A stretch of 64,000 bases of DNA from Rhodanobacteraceae bacterium (lineage in GTDB: Bacteria > Pseudomonadota > Gammaproteobacteria > Xanthomonadales > Ahniellaceae): assembly GCA_016708465.1 (NCBI GenBank), contig JADJFT010000006.1:186001-250000 (forward strand), given 5' to 3'. How positions within the stretch are numbered: position 1 is the stretch's first letter; every line of letters starts with the position of its first letter. The notes beneath the pieces are model-generated. The model saw nothing but the letters and a program-made list of their open reading frames with translations, did no database searches and had not been told where the DNA came from. The translations under genes and the position numbers were made by a program. Shown here one piece after another: positions 30,395-40,462 of this stretch.

Positions 30395-31162
30395 TCAGGG
30401 CGATTCGGCACCGGCGGTGACGTAACGTTTGGCCGATACGCGCACGGCTGGCGGCTTTCGTGAACTCACGAACTCGGCGTCAATTGCGGCGAGGTCGCGC
30501 CAGAAATCGCGCCAGCGAGAATCACCATGCGCCTGCTCCCATCCAGCCTCGAAGCGGAAGGGCAGGGCATGCACCTGCACTTGGTGTTGGCCGTGTCCCA
30601 GTGCAGCGGCAAGCAACGTATAGATGTCCTCGATGCCAGCATCGGTCATCGCGTAGCAACCGATCGAAACGCAGGCGCCATGCACCATCAGATAGGAACC
30701 GTTGCGAGCGTGGGCGCGATCAAACGCGTTCGGGTAGCCGAGGTCGAAACTCAGGTGATAACTGCTGTTTGGATTCAGTTGTCCGGCCCTGACTTGGTAA
30801 ATGCCCTCTGGCGCTTGGCCATCGCCTTCACGCTGCTTCGGACCGAGATCTCCTGAGTACGTGCAGACTGGCCACGTGTCGAGCAGCGCATAGACACCGG
30901 TGCCGGTTTGCGCCCAGACCTCGAGTTCGCGTTCTTGTTTGAAAATACGCACGAATACCGGTGCGCCCCAGTCGGCACCGATGGCGTGCAAGCGTTGTGT
31001 CAGGTGTTCGCGAACCCGGGCTTCAGCCTGATCTGCTCGTTGCAAGCCGGCAATACCGATTGTCGCCAATACCGATCGCCCCGATATCGGCCACAACAAC
31101 AGTATTACGCTGACGGCCGAGAGCAGCACGAATACGAGCCAATGGCGGGGCGGGAAATGCAT
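30395..31162 (-). CDS. L,D-transpeptidase (YkuD/YafK-like)
   Basis: 255 residues from the ATG at 31162. A membrane anchor or uncleaved signal (about residues 8-26) is followed by a YkuD catalytic domain. The nucleophile motif is HGACVSIGCYAM, with catalytic Cys169 and the upstream His161. The LNPNSSYHLSFDLGYPN segment is typical of the YafK subgroup. It should crosslink peptidoglycan or attach proteins to it in the periplasm. It is divergent from mfd, the two starts being only 64 bases apart. Confidence 0.9.
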   Translation of the reverse strand: MHFPPRHWLVFVLLSAVSVILLLWPISGRSVLATIGIAGLQRADQAEARVREHLTQRLHAIGADWGAPVFVRIFKQERELEVWAQTGTGVYALLDTWPVCTYSGDLGPKQREGDGQAPEGIYQVRAGQLNPNSSYHLSFDLGYPNAFDRAHARNGSYLMVHGACVSIGCYAMTDAGIEDIYTLLAAALGHGQHQVQVHALPFRFEAGWEQAHGDSRWRDFWRDLAAIDAEFVSSRKPPAVRVSAKRYVTAGAESP

Positions 31163-31226
31163 GCCGCGAGCATATCGTGGTCCGCAGCCGCTATCCTTCG
31201 CCGCGATTTTTGTGGGGTTGTCCGAC

Positions 31227-34200
31227 GTGAGTTCAGTGTTTGATCCGGTGTTGCCGGGCGGTTCGCAGTTGCGCACGTATTGGCGCACGCCAGACGGTTC
31301 GGCACTGGCCTTGGCGTTGGTGCAAGCGGCGCGCAAGCACGCCGGTTTGCTGGTCGTGGTCACCGCAGACACCCACGCTGCGCATGCACTCGAAACCGAG
31401 TTGCGCGTGTTCGCTGATGCCGATCTGCCGGTCCTGCACCTGCCGGATTGGGAGACCTTGCCCTACGACGTATTTTCGCCGCATTCGGAGATCGTCGCGG
31501 CCCGCATCAGCACGCTGTATCGACTGCCATCGCTGGCACGCGGCGTGCTGGTGGTGCCGGTGTCGACGCTGATGCAACGAGTGACGCCGAAGCGCTGGCT
31601 GGCCGGACAAAGTCTGGTGCTGAAGATCGGGCAGAAGTTCGACCTCGAGACCGAAAAGCGCATGCTCGAATCAGCTGGTTACCGACATGTGCCGCAAGTG
31701 TTCGAGCCGGGCGACTACGCCACGCGTGGTGCCTTGCTTGATCTCTATCCGGCCGGCGCCGATGCGCCATATCGCATCGAATTGCTGGACGACGAGATCG
31801 ACTCGATCCGCAGCTTCGATCCGGAAACCCAGCGTTCGCAAGACAAGGTTGCTCAAGTATCGATGCTGCCGGCGCGCGAATTTCCGTTGACTGAAGCTGC
31901 GACCAAGGCCTTCAAGAACGAATTGCGTGAGCGCTTCGACATCGATCCACGCCGCTCGCCGTTGTACCTGGATCTGCGCGAAGGCGCGGCACCGGCCGGC
32001 ATCGAGTCCTACTTGCCGCTGTTCTTCGAATCGCTCGACACCTTGTTCGACTACCTCGGCGGTACGCCACTGTTCGTGTTGTCGCCGGGCGCGATGGAAG
32101 CTGCCGAACACTTCTGGACGCAGACTGGCATTCGGCACGAGTCGCGCCGCCACGACATCGAGCGCCCGGTGTTGTCGCCGGCTGAATTGTTTTTGCCGCC
32201 GCAGCAATTACGTGAAATCCTGAATCACCATCCACGCATCGAACTGGTGCCGGCCGGCAGCGAGAAGGCGATGCTGACACTCGGCACGCAGCCGGCGCCA
32301 AGCTTGCCGATCGACCGCAAGCACGAGGACCCGGTTGCAGCGCTGCGCCAATTTCTGCGCAGCTATCGGGGGCGAGTGCTGATTGCTGCCGACTCGCCAG
32401 GGCGGCGCGAAGCCTTGCTTGATCTGCTCGCTGGGTTCGAATTGCGACCGCTGTCGATCGCGTCATGGCACAGCTTTGCCGCGTCCGATGTGCCGTTCGC
32501 GATTACCGTCGCGGCGCTCGATGACGGCCTTGCGCTTGATGATCCGCAATGGGTCGTACTCACCGAACGCCAGTTGTATGGCGAACGCGTGCAGCAAGTG
32601 CGGCGCCGCAAACGTGCCGGTCGCGATCCTGAAACCATCATCCGTGACCTTGGCGAGCTCGCGATCGGCGCACCGGTGGTGCACGAAGACCATGGCGTCG
32701 GCCGCTATCTCGGTCTGATGACGCTTGATGTCGGCGGCCAAAGCGGCGAATTCCTCGCGATCGAATACGCCAAGGGCGACAAACTCTACGTACCGGTCGC
32801 GAATCTGCACTTGGTTGGGCGATATACCGGCTCGGCACCTGAGCATGCACCCCTGCACTCACTCGGTGGCGAAGCCTGGGTTCGGGCAAAACGCCGCGCC
32901 GCTGAAAAAGTACGTGACGCCGCTGCTGAACTGCTCGACATTTACGCCCGGCGCGCCGCCAAACCCGGCGTCGAGATTCGGCTCGATGCACCGGCCTACG
33001 AACAATTCGCGGCGAGCTTCCCATTCGAAGAAACGCCGGATCAAGCCAGCGCCATCGAGACCGTGATCGCCGATCTCGGTAAGCCGGCACCGATGGATCG
33101 CGTGGTCTGTGGTGATGTCGGCTTCGGCAAGACCGAAGTGGCCTTGCGCGCTGCATTCGTGGTGGCACAGGCCGGCAAGCAGGTTGCGGTGTTGGTGCCG
33201 ACAACCTTGCTGGCACAGCAGCATCATCGCAATTTCAGCGACCGCTTCGCTGACTGGCCGATCCGCGTCGAAGTGCTGTCACGCTTCAAGTCGGCGAAGG
33301 AAACGACCGCGGCGCTCAAGCTGGTCGCCGATGGCACGATCGACGTGATCATCGGCACGCACAAGCTGCTTGCGCCGGATGTGCGCTTCAAGGATCTCGG
33401 CCTCGTCATCGTCGACGAAGAGCAACGCTTCGGTGTGCGCCACAAAGAGCTGTTCCGCAAACTACGCGCTGAAGTCGATCTGCTGACCTTGACCGCGACG
33501 CCGATCCCACGCACCTTGAATATGGCGATGGCCGGGTTGCGTGATCTCAGCATCATCGGCACGCCGCCAGCACATCGCGTCGCCGTGCAGACCTTCGTGA
33601 CGGTTTGGGACAACGCGCTGCTGCGTGAGGCGTTCCAGCGCGAGCTCGCCCGTGGCGGCCAGATTTACTTCTTGCACAACGAGGTCGAGACCATCCAGAA
33701 AATGGCAGCAACGCTGGCCGAACTGGTACCAGAAGCGCGCATCCGCGTCGCCCATGGACAGATGGCCGAGAAGGAACTCGAACAGGTCATGTTCGATTTC
33801 TATCGGCAGCGTTTCAACGTGTTGCTGTGTACGACCATCATCGAGACCGGCATCGACATTCCCACTGCGAACACCATCATCATCCATCGTGCCGACAAGT
33901 TCGGCCTGGCCCAGTTGCATCAGTTACGCGGCCGCGTCGGCCGTTCGCACCATCGGGCCTATGCCTATCTGGTCACGCCCGAGCGCAAGTCGATGACGGC
34001 GGACGCTGAGAAGCGGCTTGATGCCATTGCGTCGCTGGACGAACTCGGCGCCGGGTTCACGTTGGCGACGCATGATCTGGAAATCCGCGGCGCTGGCGAA
34101 CTGCTTGGTGAAGAGCAGAGCGGTCAGATCAGTGAAGTCGGCTTCACCATCTACACCGAGATGCTGGAGCGAGCGGTGACGGCACTGAAATCCGGCACAG

Positions 34201-34666
34201 CCGTCGACCTCGAAAATCGCATGCCGATCGCGTTGATGTTGAGTTGCGGGTGCCAGCGTTGATCCCGGAAGACTATCTTGGTGACGTGCACGAGCGCCTG
34301 ACCCTGTACAAACGCGTCAGCATGGCGCGCGACGAGGATGCGTTGCGCGATCTACAAGTCGAGATGATCGATCGGTTCGGCTTGCTTCCGGTACAGGCGC
34401 AATCGCTGTTCGCGGTCGCACACATCAAACTTTTGGCGGACCAACTCGGTATCCGCAAGCTCGATGTGGATCGTGCCGGCGGCCGCATTCACTTCCGCGC
34501 GAAACCGAATGTCGAGCCGATGACGATCATCAAACTGATGCAATCGCAGCCCAAGGTTTATGCACTCGATGGTCAGGATAAACTGCGTTTTCGTCAGGAA
34601 TTGCCGGAACCAGCGCAACGCATCGAGTTCGTGCAGAAACTACTCGGCCGATTATCCGGGCGGTGA
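31227..34666 (+). CDS. mfd: Transcription-repair coupling factor Mfd (frameshifted)
   Basis: ATP-driven translocase that removes stalled RNA polymerase and recruits UvrA. About 1,146 residues as reconstructed. Order: UvrB-like N-terminal domain (LPDWETLPYDVFSPH), RNAP-interaction domain (GAPVVHEDHGVGRYLGL), helicase motifs VCGDVGFGKTEVALRAA, DEEQRFGV and LTATPIPRTLNMA, then the TRCF C-terminal domain. At about 34230 one base seems missing: the frame ends in a short false tail, and VELRVPALIPEDYLGDVHE to RLSGR continues in another. The GTG at 31227 with GGGG upstream is the likely start; an ATG at 31161 overlaps the divergent gene. Confidence 0.95.
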
Positions 34667-34680
34667 TTCCGCGTGCAGGA

Positions 34681-34696
34681 GCGACCCCCGGGTCGC
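34681..34696. repeat. REP-like palindromic hairpin downstream of mfd
   Basis: GCGACCC (34681-34687) and GGGTCGC (34690-34696) form a perfect seven-base-pair stem with a CC loop, preceded by GCAGGA. The motif 'GGAGCGACCC...GGGTCGCGAC' recalls the dispersed intergenic palindromes common in Xanthomonadales and Pseudomonas genomes. Only one copy is seen in this window, so the repeat status is an inference. Confidence 0.5.
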
Positions 34697-34767
34697 GACT
34701 GTTTCGGCGACACCGGATGACCCGAAACGAGCATCGCGTACAGGGCAATGGGTGGTTCCAGCGCTCG

Positions 34768-35190
34768 TCAGTGCGTACGTGGTTTACGCAGTTCGACGGC
34801 GATGAAACCGGCCATGGCGGCGAGGAATAGGCCGACCAAGGTCCATAGGCCGAAGTCGATCCAGTACGCGGCACCAAGGGTGTACTCGCCACCGGCGCGC
34901 TTGATTTGCCACAGCCGCAACAAGGCCACCGGTGTGACTGCCAGCGTGGCGATCAGCGAGGTCAGCGCACCATGTATCGGGCCATCATCACGGGCGATGT
35001 ATCCGGCGATCGCGCCACCGCCGATATCCGCCAATGCCGACACGATGCGCAGGGCGAACGACAGCAGCGCGAACTGCGCGGGATCGACCATGTTGAACAC
35101 GGCGGTGCTGCCGAAGCCCATCAGCACGCTCACGGCGATGTTGAAACCGGTGCCGGCAAGTAGTGCGCGCCAGACCAGTCGACCGTTCAT
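34768..35190 (-). CDS. Hypothetical membrane protein
   Basis: 140 residues with about four hydrophobic segments, around residues 5-25, 32-53, 70-88 and 108-128. I do not recognise a family. The start ATG at 35190 overlaps the pgk stop codon (ATGA), so it should be translationally coupled to pgk. It is convergent with mfd, about 100 bases away, and the REP-like hairpin lies in between. Confidence 0.7.
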   Translation of the reverse strand: MNGRLVWRALLAGTGFNIAVSVLMGFGSTAVFNMVDPAQFALLSFALRIVSALADIGGGAIAGYIARDDGPIHGALTSLIATLAVTPVALLRLWQIKRAGGEYTLGAAYWIDFGLWTLVGLFLAAMAGFIAVELRKPRTH

Positions 35191-36362
35191 GCCGCGCGCG
35201 CCTTCAATGCCGCGACCGCCGGCAATTCCTTGCCTTCGAGGAATTCGAGGAAAGCACCGCCGCCGGTCGAGATGTAGCTGATCTGATCGACAACACCGTA
35301 CTTGTCGATCGCCGCGAGCGTATCGCCGCCGCCAGCAATCGAAAATGCGCTCGATGCAGCGATCGCCTTGGCCAGCACCTCGGTACCGTGCCCGAAAGCA
35401 GCGAACTCGAACACGCCGACCGGACCGTTCCAAACCACGGTGCCGACCTTGAGGATGCGCTCGGCATAGGCCTTTGCGGTGTCGGGGCCGATGTCGAGGA
35501 TCATGTCGTCTGGGCCGACATCAGCGACCCGCTTCACCGTCGCGACGGCGTTTGCGCTGAACTCAGTGGCGACCACGACATCGACCGGCAGCGGAACGTC
35601 AGCACCACGCGCCTTGGCATCGGCGATGATCTGCTTCGCGGTGTCGATCAAGTCGGCTTCGAACAAGGACTTGCCGACCGGCAGTCCGATGGCCGCGAGA
35701 AAGGTGTTGGCGATGCCGCCGCCGACGATCAATTGGTCGACTTTGCCAATCAGGCTGGACAGAAGTTCGAGCTTGGTCGAGACCTTGGAGCCGGCGACGA
35801 TGGCGAGCAGTGGCCGAGCGGGATGTTCCAGCGCCTTCGCCAACGCATCGAGTTCGGCGGTCAACAGCGGGCCGGCGCAGGCGGTTTTGGCGTAGCGGAT
35901 CGCGCCATGCGTTGACGCCTGCGCACGATGCGCGGTGCCGAAGGCATCCATCACATAGACATCGCACAGCGCAGCATATTTACGCGACAAAGTTTCGTCG
36001 TCCTTGCCTTCGCCGACATTCATGCGGCAGTTTTCGAGCAATACCAGTTGCCCGGGTTGCACCGACACGCCATCGATCCAGTCGCGCAACAGCGGCACAT
36101 CGATGCCCATCAATTCCGACAGCCGCTTCGCCACCGGTGCCAGTGAATCGGCTTCACTCCACTGGCCCTCCTTGGGTCGTCCGAGATGCGACATCACCAT
36201 CACCGCGGCACCCTTTTTGAGTGCCATTTTCAGCGTCGGAATCGATGCCACGATGCGCTGGTCGGACGTCACGCAGCCATTTTCGACGGGCACGTTGAGA
36301 TCTTGTCGGATCAGCACGCGCTGACCGCTGACATCAAGATCGACAAGACGAAGCACGGACAT
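35187..36362 (-). CDS. pgk: Phosphoglycerate kinase
   Basis: Converts 1,3-bisphosphoglycerate + ADP to 3-phosphoglycerate + ATP. 391 residues. The substrate loop LIRQDLNVPVENG, the SHLGRPK motif, the hinge AIVAGSKVSTKLELL and the nucleotide site GGGDTLAAI are all present. The start at 36362 gives MSVLRLVDLDVSGQRVL; longer in-frame extensions have no family character. It is divergent from hemN. A small membrane-protein gene overlaps its stop. Confidence 0.97.
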   Translation of the reverse strand: MSVLRLVDLDVSGQRVLIRQDLNVPVENGCVTSDQRIVASIPTLKMALKKGAAVMVMSHLGRPKEGQWSEADSLAPVAKRLSELMGIDVPLLRDWIDGVSVQPGQLVLLENCRMNVGEGKDDETLSRKYAALCDVYVMDAFGTAHRAQASTHGAIRYAKTACAGPLLTAELDALAKALEHPARPLLAIVAGSKVSTKLELLSSLIGKVDQLIVGGGIANTFLAAIGLPVGKSLFEADLIDTAKQIIADAKARGADVPLPVDVVVATEFSANAVATVKRVADVGPDDMILDIGPDTAKAYAERILKVGTVVWNGPVGVFEFAAFGHGTEVLAKAIAASSAFSIAGGGDTLAAIDKYGVVDQISYISTGGGAFLEFLEGKELPAVAALKARAA

Positions 36363-36476
36363 CGGCAACTCCGGAAGCATTGTAAGGCGCGCATTACAGC
36401 CGCATCCCTGCAGCACTGCAACGCGCCGCGCGAGCCGTGCACGGCCATTCGTCATGCCGGGTCGATCTGCCGTGAC

Positions 36477-36490
36477 TTGACCCGGATCAA
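36477..36490 (+). promoter_or_regulatory. FNR/Anr box upstream of hemN
   Basis: TTGACCCGGATCAA is a 14-base match to the FNR consensus TTGAT-N4-ATCAA, with one deviation (C for T) in the left half-site. It is centred about 58 bases before the hemN GTG, a distance compatible with class II activation. The fnr-type gene lies just downstream of hemN, so activation by its product under low oxygen, and possible autoregulation by readthrough, are plausible. Confidence 0.82.
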
Positions 36491-36541
36491 AACCCTGCAG
36501 GCGCGGACTACTTAGGATTTGCCGCACATCCGGAGGATCCC

Positions 36542-37936
36542 GTGTCCGTCATTCCTGTTTTTGATCGCGACCTGTTGCGCCGTTACGATGGCCCGGGTCC
36601 GCGTTACACCTCGTATCCCACCGCGCCGCATTTCGATGTGCGCTTCGGCGAATCCGACTATCGGCGTCAGGCGCGCACCAGCAATGATGACCCGGTGCCG
36701 AGTCCGCTGTCGGTCTATGTGCACGTGCCGTTTTGTCACAGTGCCTGCTACTACTGCGCCTGCACCCGCATCATCGCGCGCAATCCGGCGCGGGGCCGCG
36801 AATATATCGAGCGTCTCGCGATCGAAATCGACTTGCAGTCGAAACTGTTCGACCGCGATCGTCCGTTGACGCAGATTCATTTTGGCGGTGGTACGCCGAA
36901 CTTCCTCGGGGCCGAAGGTATTCTGGCGATCATGGCGCGGTTGGAGTCGGCCTTCAGTTTCGACCCGGAAGCCAACCGCGAATTCTCGGTGGAACTCGAT
37001 CCGCGTCATGCCGACGCGCAATTGGTCGCGGATATCGCCGCCGCCGGTATCAATCGCATCAGCCTTGGCATTCAGGATTTCGACGGCGATGTGCAAAAGT
37101 CGATCAATCGTATCCAGTCGGTGGCGCAGACCGCCGAGTTGATCGATGCCGCACGCGCGAACGGCATGCGTTCGATCAATGTGGATCTGATCTACGGTCT
37201 ACCGAAACAGAACGAACGCGCGTTTGGCCAGACCCTTGATACCGTGGTCGGCATGCGTCCGGACCGGATTGCGGCTTACAGCTATGCGCACCTGCCCAAC
37301 CATTTTAAGGCGCAGAACCAGATTCAGGCCAAAGACTTACCGAGTGCCGAAGACAAGCTCGGCCTGCTCGCGCTGGCGATCGACAAGCTCACCACCGCTG
37401 GCTACGTCTACATCGGCATGGATCACTTCGCGCTGCCCGAGGATGAACTGGTGCAAGCCCAAGAGCGTGGCAGCCTGCACCGGAACTTCCAAGGCTATTC
37501 GACCCGTGCCGAATGCGACCTGATCGGGCTCGGCATGAGTTCGATCGGCAAGGTCGGGAACGCCTACGTGCAGAATGCCAAGGAATTGCCGGCTTACTAC
37601 ACCGCTTTGCTGTCCGGGCACCTGCCGATCGTGCGTGGCTACGAGTTGACCGTGCAGGATCGAGTCGTCGGCGACGCTATCCAGAGCCTGATGTGCCATT
37701 GCCGACTTGAAAAAAATGCCTTCGGACGGCGTCATGATCTCGTCTTCGACGAGTATTTCGAGTCAGAATTGGCGCGTCTCGCTCCTTTGGCCGCCGATGG
37801 ACTCGTCAACCTCAAATCCGATTGCATTGAAATCACCCCGCGCGGGCGCTTACTCATGCGCGTCGTCGCGATGTGCTTCGATCGTCACCTGCACAAGGTG
37901 CAGGTCGTTCCGCACAAGTTCTCAAACGTGGTGTAG
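36542..37936 (+). CDS. hemN: Oxygen-independent coproporphyrinogen III oxidase
   Basis: Radical SAM enzyme of anaerobic haem synthesis that decarboxylates coproporphyrinogen III. 464 residues. The cluster motif is CHSACYYC (Cys65-x3-Cys69-x2-Cys72), with a further adjacent Cys74 as in E. coli HemN. HFGGGTPNFL follows, and ELTVQDRVVGDAIQSLMCH begins the HemN C-terminal domain. A GTG start at 36542 has a GGAGG ribosome-binding site five bases before it. An FNR box precedes the gene, and the fnr-type gene begins three bases after its stop. Confidence 0.97.
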   Translation: MSVIPVFDRDLLRRYDGPGPRYTSYPTAPHFDVRFGESDYRRQARTSNDDPVPSPLSVYVHVPFCHSACYYCACTRIIARNPARGREYIERLAIEIDLQSKLFDRDRPLTQIHFGGGTPNFLGAEGILAIMARLESAFSFDPEANREFSVELDPRHADAQLVADIAAAGINRISLGIQDFDGDVQKSINRIQSVAQTAELIDAARANGMRSINVDLIYGLPKQNERAFGQTLDTVVGMRPDRIAAYSYAHLPNHFKAQNQIQAKDLPSAEDKLGLLALAIDKLTTAGYVYIGMDHFALPEDELVQAQERGSLHRNFQGYSTRAECDLIGLGMSSIGKVGNAYVQNAKELPAYYTALLSGHLPIVRGYELTVQDRVVGDAIQSLMCHCRLEKNAFGRRHDLVFDEYFESELARLAPLAADGLVNLKSDCIEITPRGRLLMRVVAMCFDRHLHKVQVVPHKFSNVV

Positions 37937-37939
37937 GCG

Positions 37940-38695
37940 ATGAGCCCGCAGGGCAATGTCCTGCGCTGGCCGACCCCGCAGGACCCCGGCGATGGGGATA
38001 CCCAACGCTTCTGCAGTACCTGTGCGTTCGGGCGTATTTGCCTGATCGACGGCTACGACAAGCGCGCGCTTGAAGATCTGCATTGCTTGGTCGAGCACAC
38101 CGCGCCGATGCATGCCGGTGAAGAAGCGTTCCGCTATGGCGAACCGTTTGCCGCGATCTATGCGGTGCGTGCCGGCATGGTCAAGACACGGCGCATCGAC
38201 GAACAGGGCCGCGAGCAGATTTTCGGGTTTTTCCTGCCCGGTGAGCTGATTGGGCTGAATGGCCTGTATAGCGCACGCTACCCCTGCGATGCCGTCGCGC
38301 TCGACACCGTAACGCTGTGCCGCTTCGCGTTTCCAGCGCTGAGTGTGCTGGCGACGCGCCTGCCCGGAATTCAAGAAACCTTGTTCCGGCTGATGAGCAA
38401 GGACATCGTCAATGCCGCATTGCTCGGTGGTGACTTCAGCGCCGACGAGCGCCTTGCCGCTTTCGTGGTGAATCTGTCGGATCGCTTTGCCGAGCGCGGC
38501 TATTCTGCATTGCGCTTGCACCTGATGATGCCGCGCTCGGACATTGCCAACTATCTGCGCCTCGCGCCGGAAACGGTCAGCCGCGTGCTGCGACGCTTCC
38601 AGGATGATGGCCTGATCGTCGTTGATAAGCGCGAGGTCACGCTCACCGACATCGACCGCCTCAAGCACCTCGCGCGCTGCGTGTTGCAACAGTAG
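37940..38695 (+). CDS. fnr: FNR/Anr-type oxygen-sensing transcriptional regulator
   Basis: 251 residues. The N-terminal CSTCAFGRIC gives Cys25, Cys28 and Cys34, and Cys116 in RYPCDAVALD is the fourth ligand, matching the 4Fe-4S site of FNR. A cNMP-binding-like barrel spans about residues 55-140. The C-terminal helix-turn-helix PRSDIANYLRLAPETVSRVL carries the E-x2-S-R recognition pattern for TTGAT half-sites. It is the second gene of a probable operon with hemN, which has an FNR box in its promoter. Confidence 0.95.
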   Translation: MSPQGNVLRWPTPQDPGDGDTQRFCSTCAFGRICLIDGYDKRALEDLHCLVEHTAPMHAGEEAFRYGEPFAAIYAVRAGMVKTRRIDEQGREQIFGFFLPGELIGLNGLYSARYPCDAVALDTVTLCRFAFPALSVLATRLPGIQETLFRLMSKDIVNAALLGGDFSADERLAAFVVNLSDRFAERGYSALRLHLMMPRSDIANYLRLAPETVSRVLRRFQDDGLIVVDKREVTLTDIDRLKHLARCVLQQ

Positions 38696-38726
38696 TGACG
38701 ACCACGCCGCGTCTCCCGGATTCCAG

Positions 38727-39128
38727 ATGATCGCCTATTACCCGCAGATCAAGGCCGTGCATGTGCACGCCATCGGCCTGAGTTTCGCGTTGTTTTTTGT
38801 GCGCGGACTATTGATGCTGATGCGTTCCAAGTTCACCAATCATGCAGCGCTGCGTTACGCCAGTTACTGCATCGACACCACGTTGCTGGCTGCAGCGCTG
38901 ATACTTGCAGTCATGCTGCACCAATATCCTTTCGTGCATGCGTGGCTCACCGCGAAGGTATTGCTGCTATTGGTCTACATCGTGCTCGGAACGCTGGCGT
39001 TGAAACGCGCCAAGACTCGGCAAGCTCAGATTCTTGCGTTCATCGCCGCCTGCCTGACCTTCGCGATGATCTTCGCGATTGCACGCGTCCAACACTGGGC
39101 GGGGCCATTTGCGTCGCTTTTTCGCTGA
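38727..39128 (+). CDS. SirB2 family membrane protein
   Basis: 133 residues with four membrane helices, matching SirB2 by the N-terminal YYPQIKAVHVHAIGLSFALF and the central TTLLAAALILAVMLHQYPF followed by WLTAKVLLLLVYIVLGTLAL. Function is not established; the name comes from a Salmonella locus. It begins 31 bases after the fnr-type gene and may be part of the same transcript. Confidence 0.87.
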   Translation: MIAYYPQIKAVHVHAIGLSFALFFVRGLLMLMRSKFTNHAALRYASYCIDTTLLAAALILAVMLHQYPFVHAWLTAKVLLLLVYIVLGTLALKRAKTRQAQILAFIAACLTFAMIFAIARVQHWAGPFASLFR

Positions 39129-39167
39129 TGGCTTGCATCGCGTGACGTGTTTGCGCAGGCTAGCGCC

Positions 39168-40415
39168 ATGACCTTCGATCCTGCGGATCACGATGTGCTG
39201 ATCGGGCTTGCGGTGGCATTCGGGATCGGCCTGTTGATCGGTGTCGAACGCGAACAGCGCAAGCGTGAAGATCCTGCGCATATCGTCGCGGGCGTTCGCA
39301 CGTTCGCGTTGATCGCGCTGACGGGTGCGATCAGCACCCTGCTCGGTACCGCCCTGATCGTGCTTGCTGCGGCCTTCGTTGCGCTGGGGGCGCTTGCGAG
39401 TTATCAGCGTTCGCGCGAAGCCGATCCGGGCCTGACCACCGAAGTCGCGATGTTTGTCGCCTTCTTGCTCGGTGTGCTGGCGATGTCGCAGCGCGAGCTG
39501 GCGGCCGGAATCGGGGTCGGCGTTGCCCTGATTCTGGCCTTGAAGTCGCGTCTGCATGCGTTCACCCGCGAAGTATTGACGGCGCAGGAATTGCATGATG
39601 GCTTGTTGCTGATTGCGGCGGCGCTGATCGTGTTGCCACTGCTGCCAGACCGAACCGTCGATGCCTGGCATGTCTTCAACCCGCACCAACTCTGGCGCTT
39701 GGTGGTGCTGGTGATGGCGATCAATGCGCTCGGGTATGTCGCACAACGCGCGCTCGGCACACGGCTTGGGGTGCCGTTGTCCGGATTCGCTGGTGGCTTC
39801 GTCTCGGCCACAGCGACGATTGGCGCGATGGGTAGCCGCGCGAAGCTGCAACCTGAGCTGCGGCCTTCTTGCGTCGCCGCAAGCACGCTCGCGAATGTTG
39901 CGACCATCGTGCAACTCTCGCTTGTGCTTGCAGCTTTGTCGCCGCCGTTGCTCAAGTTGCTGGCGTGGCCATTGATCGCGTCAGGCGTCACTACACTGGT
40001 GTTCGCGGGATTCTCCGGATTCGCTGCTTGGCGTAATCGCCAAGATGGTATCGAGCCATTGAAAGGACGCCCGTTCCAGCCGACCCAGGCGCTGGTATTC
40101 GTGGCGCTGGTATCGACCATTCTGCTGGTGGCAGCGGTGCTCGCACACTGGTTCGGAGATGCCGGCGCGCTGGTTGCCGCTGGTGCCGCCGGTTTTGCCG
40201 ATGCCCACGCCGCCGCCGCCTCGGTTGCGCAAGTGTTCAACGCCGGCCAAGTCGGAATCGACGTCGCGGCCAATGGCGTGCTCGTTGGTTTCGCGACGAA
40301 TACCGTGAGCAAAAGTGTCGTCGCTCTCGGCACCGGTGGGCGTCGCTTTGCCTTGCACCTGCTGCCGGGTCTGATCGCGATGCTGGTTTCCTTCGCGCTG
40401 GTGTTGTTGATGTAG
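39168..40415 (+). CDS. MgtC/SapB family membrane protein with DUF4010 domain
   Basis: 415 residues. The N-terminal MgtC/SapB domain (GIGLLIGVEREQRKRE, then VAGVRTFALIALTGAIS) is followed by a DUF4010 domain from about residue 180 (GFVSATATIGAMGSRA, and the closing NTVSKSVVALGTGG). About 12 hydrophobic segments. Such fusions are widespread, and their link to Mg2+ homeostasis is not proven. The ATG at 39168 is preferred because MTFDPADHDVLIGLAVAFG fits the family start. The gap to the SirB2 gene is 39 bases. Confidence 0.88.
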   Translation: MTFDPADHDVLIGLAVAFGIGLLIGVEREQRKREDPAHIVAGVRTFALIALTGAISTLLGTALIVLAAAFVALGALASYQRSREADPGLTTEVAMFVAFLLGVLAMSQRELAAGIGVGVALILALKSRLHAFTREVLTAQELHDGLLLIAAALIVLPLLPDRTVDAWHVFNPHQLWRLVVLVMAINALGYVAQRALGTRLGVPLSGFAGGFVSATATIGAMGSRAKLQPELRPSCVAASTLANVATIVQLSLVLAALSPPLLKLLAWPLIASGVTTLVFAGFSGFAAWRNRQDGIEPLKGRPFQPTQALVFVALVSTILLVAAVLAHWFGDAGALVAAGAAGFADAHAAAASVAQVFNAGQVGIDVAANGVLVGFATNTVSKSVVALGTGGRRFALHLLPGLIAMLVSFALVLLM

Positions 40416-40462
40416 GCGCGATGGATTGAGCGCCGCCGCTGCTACATTGATACTGAATCGAC

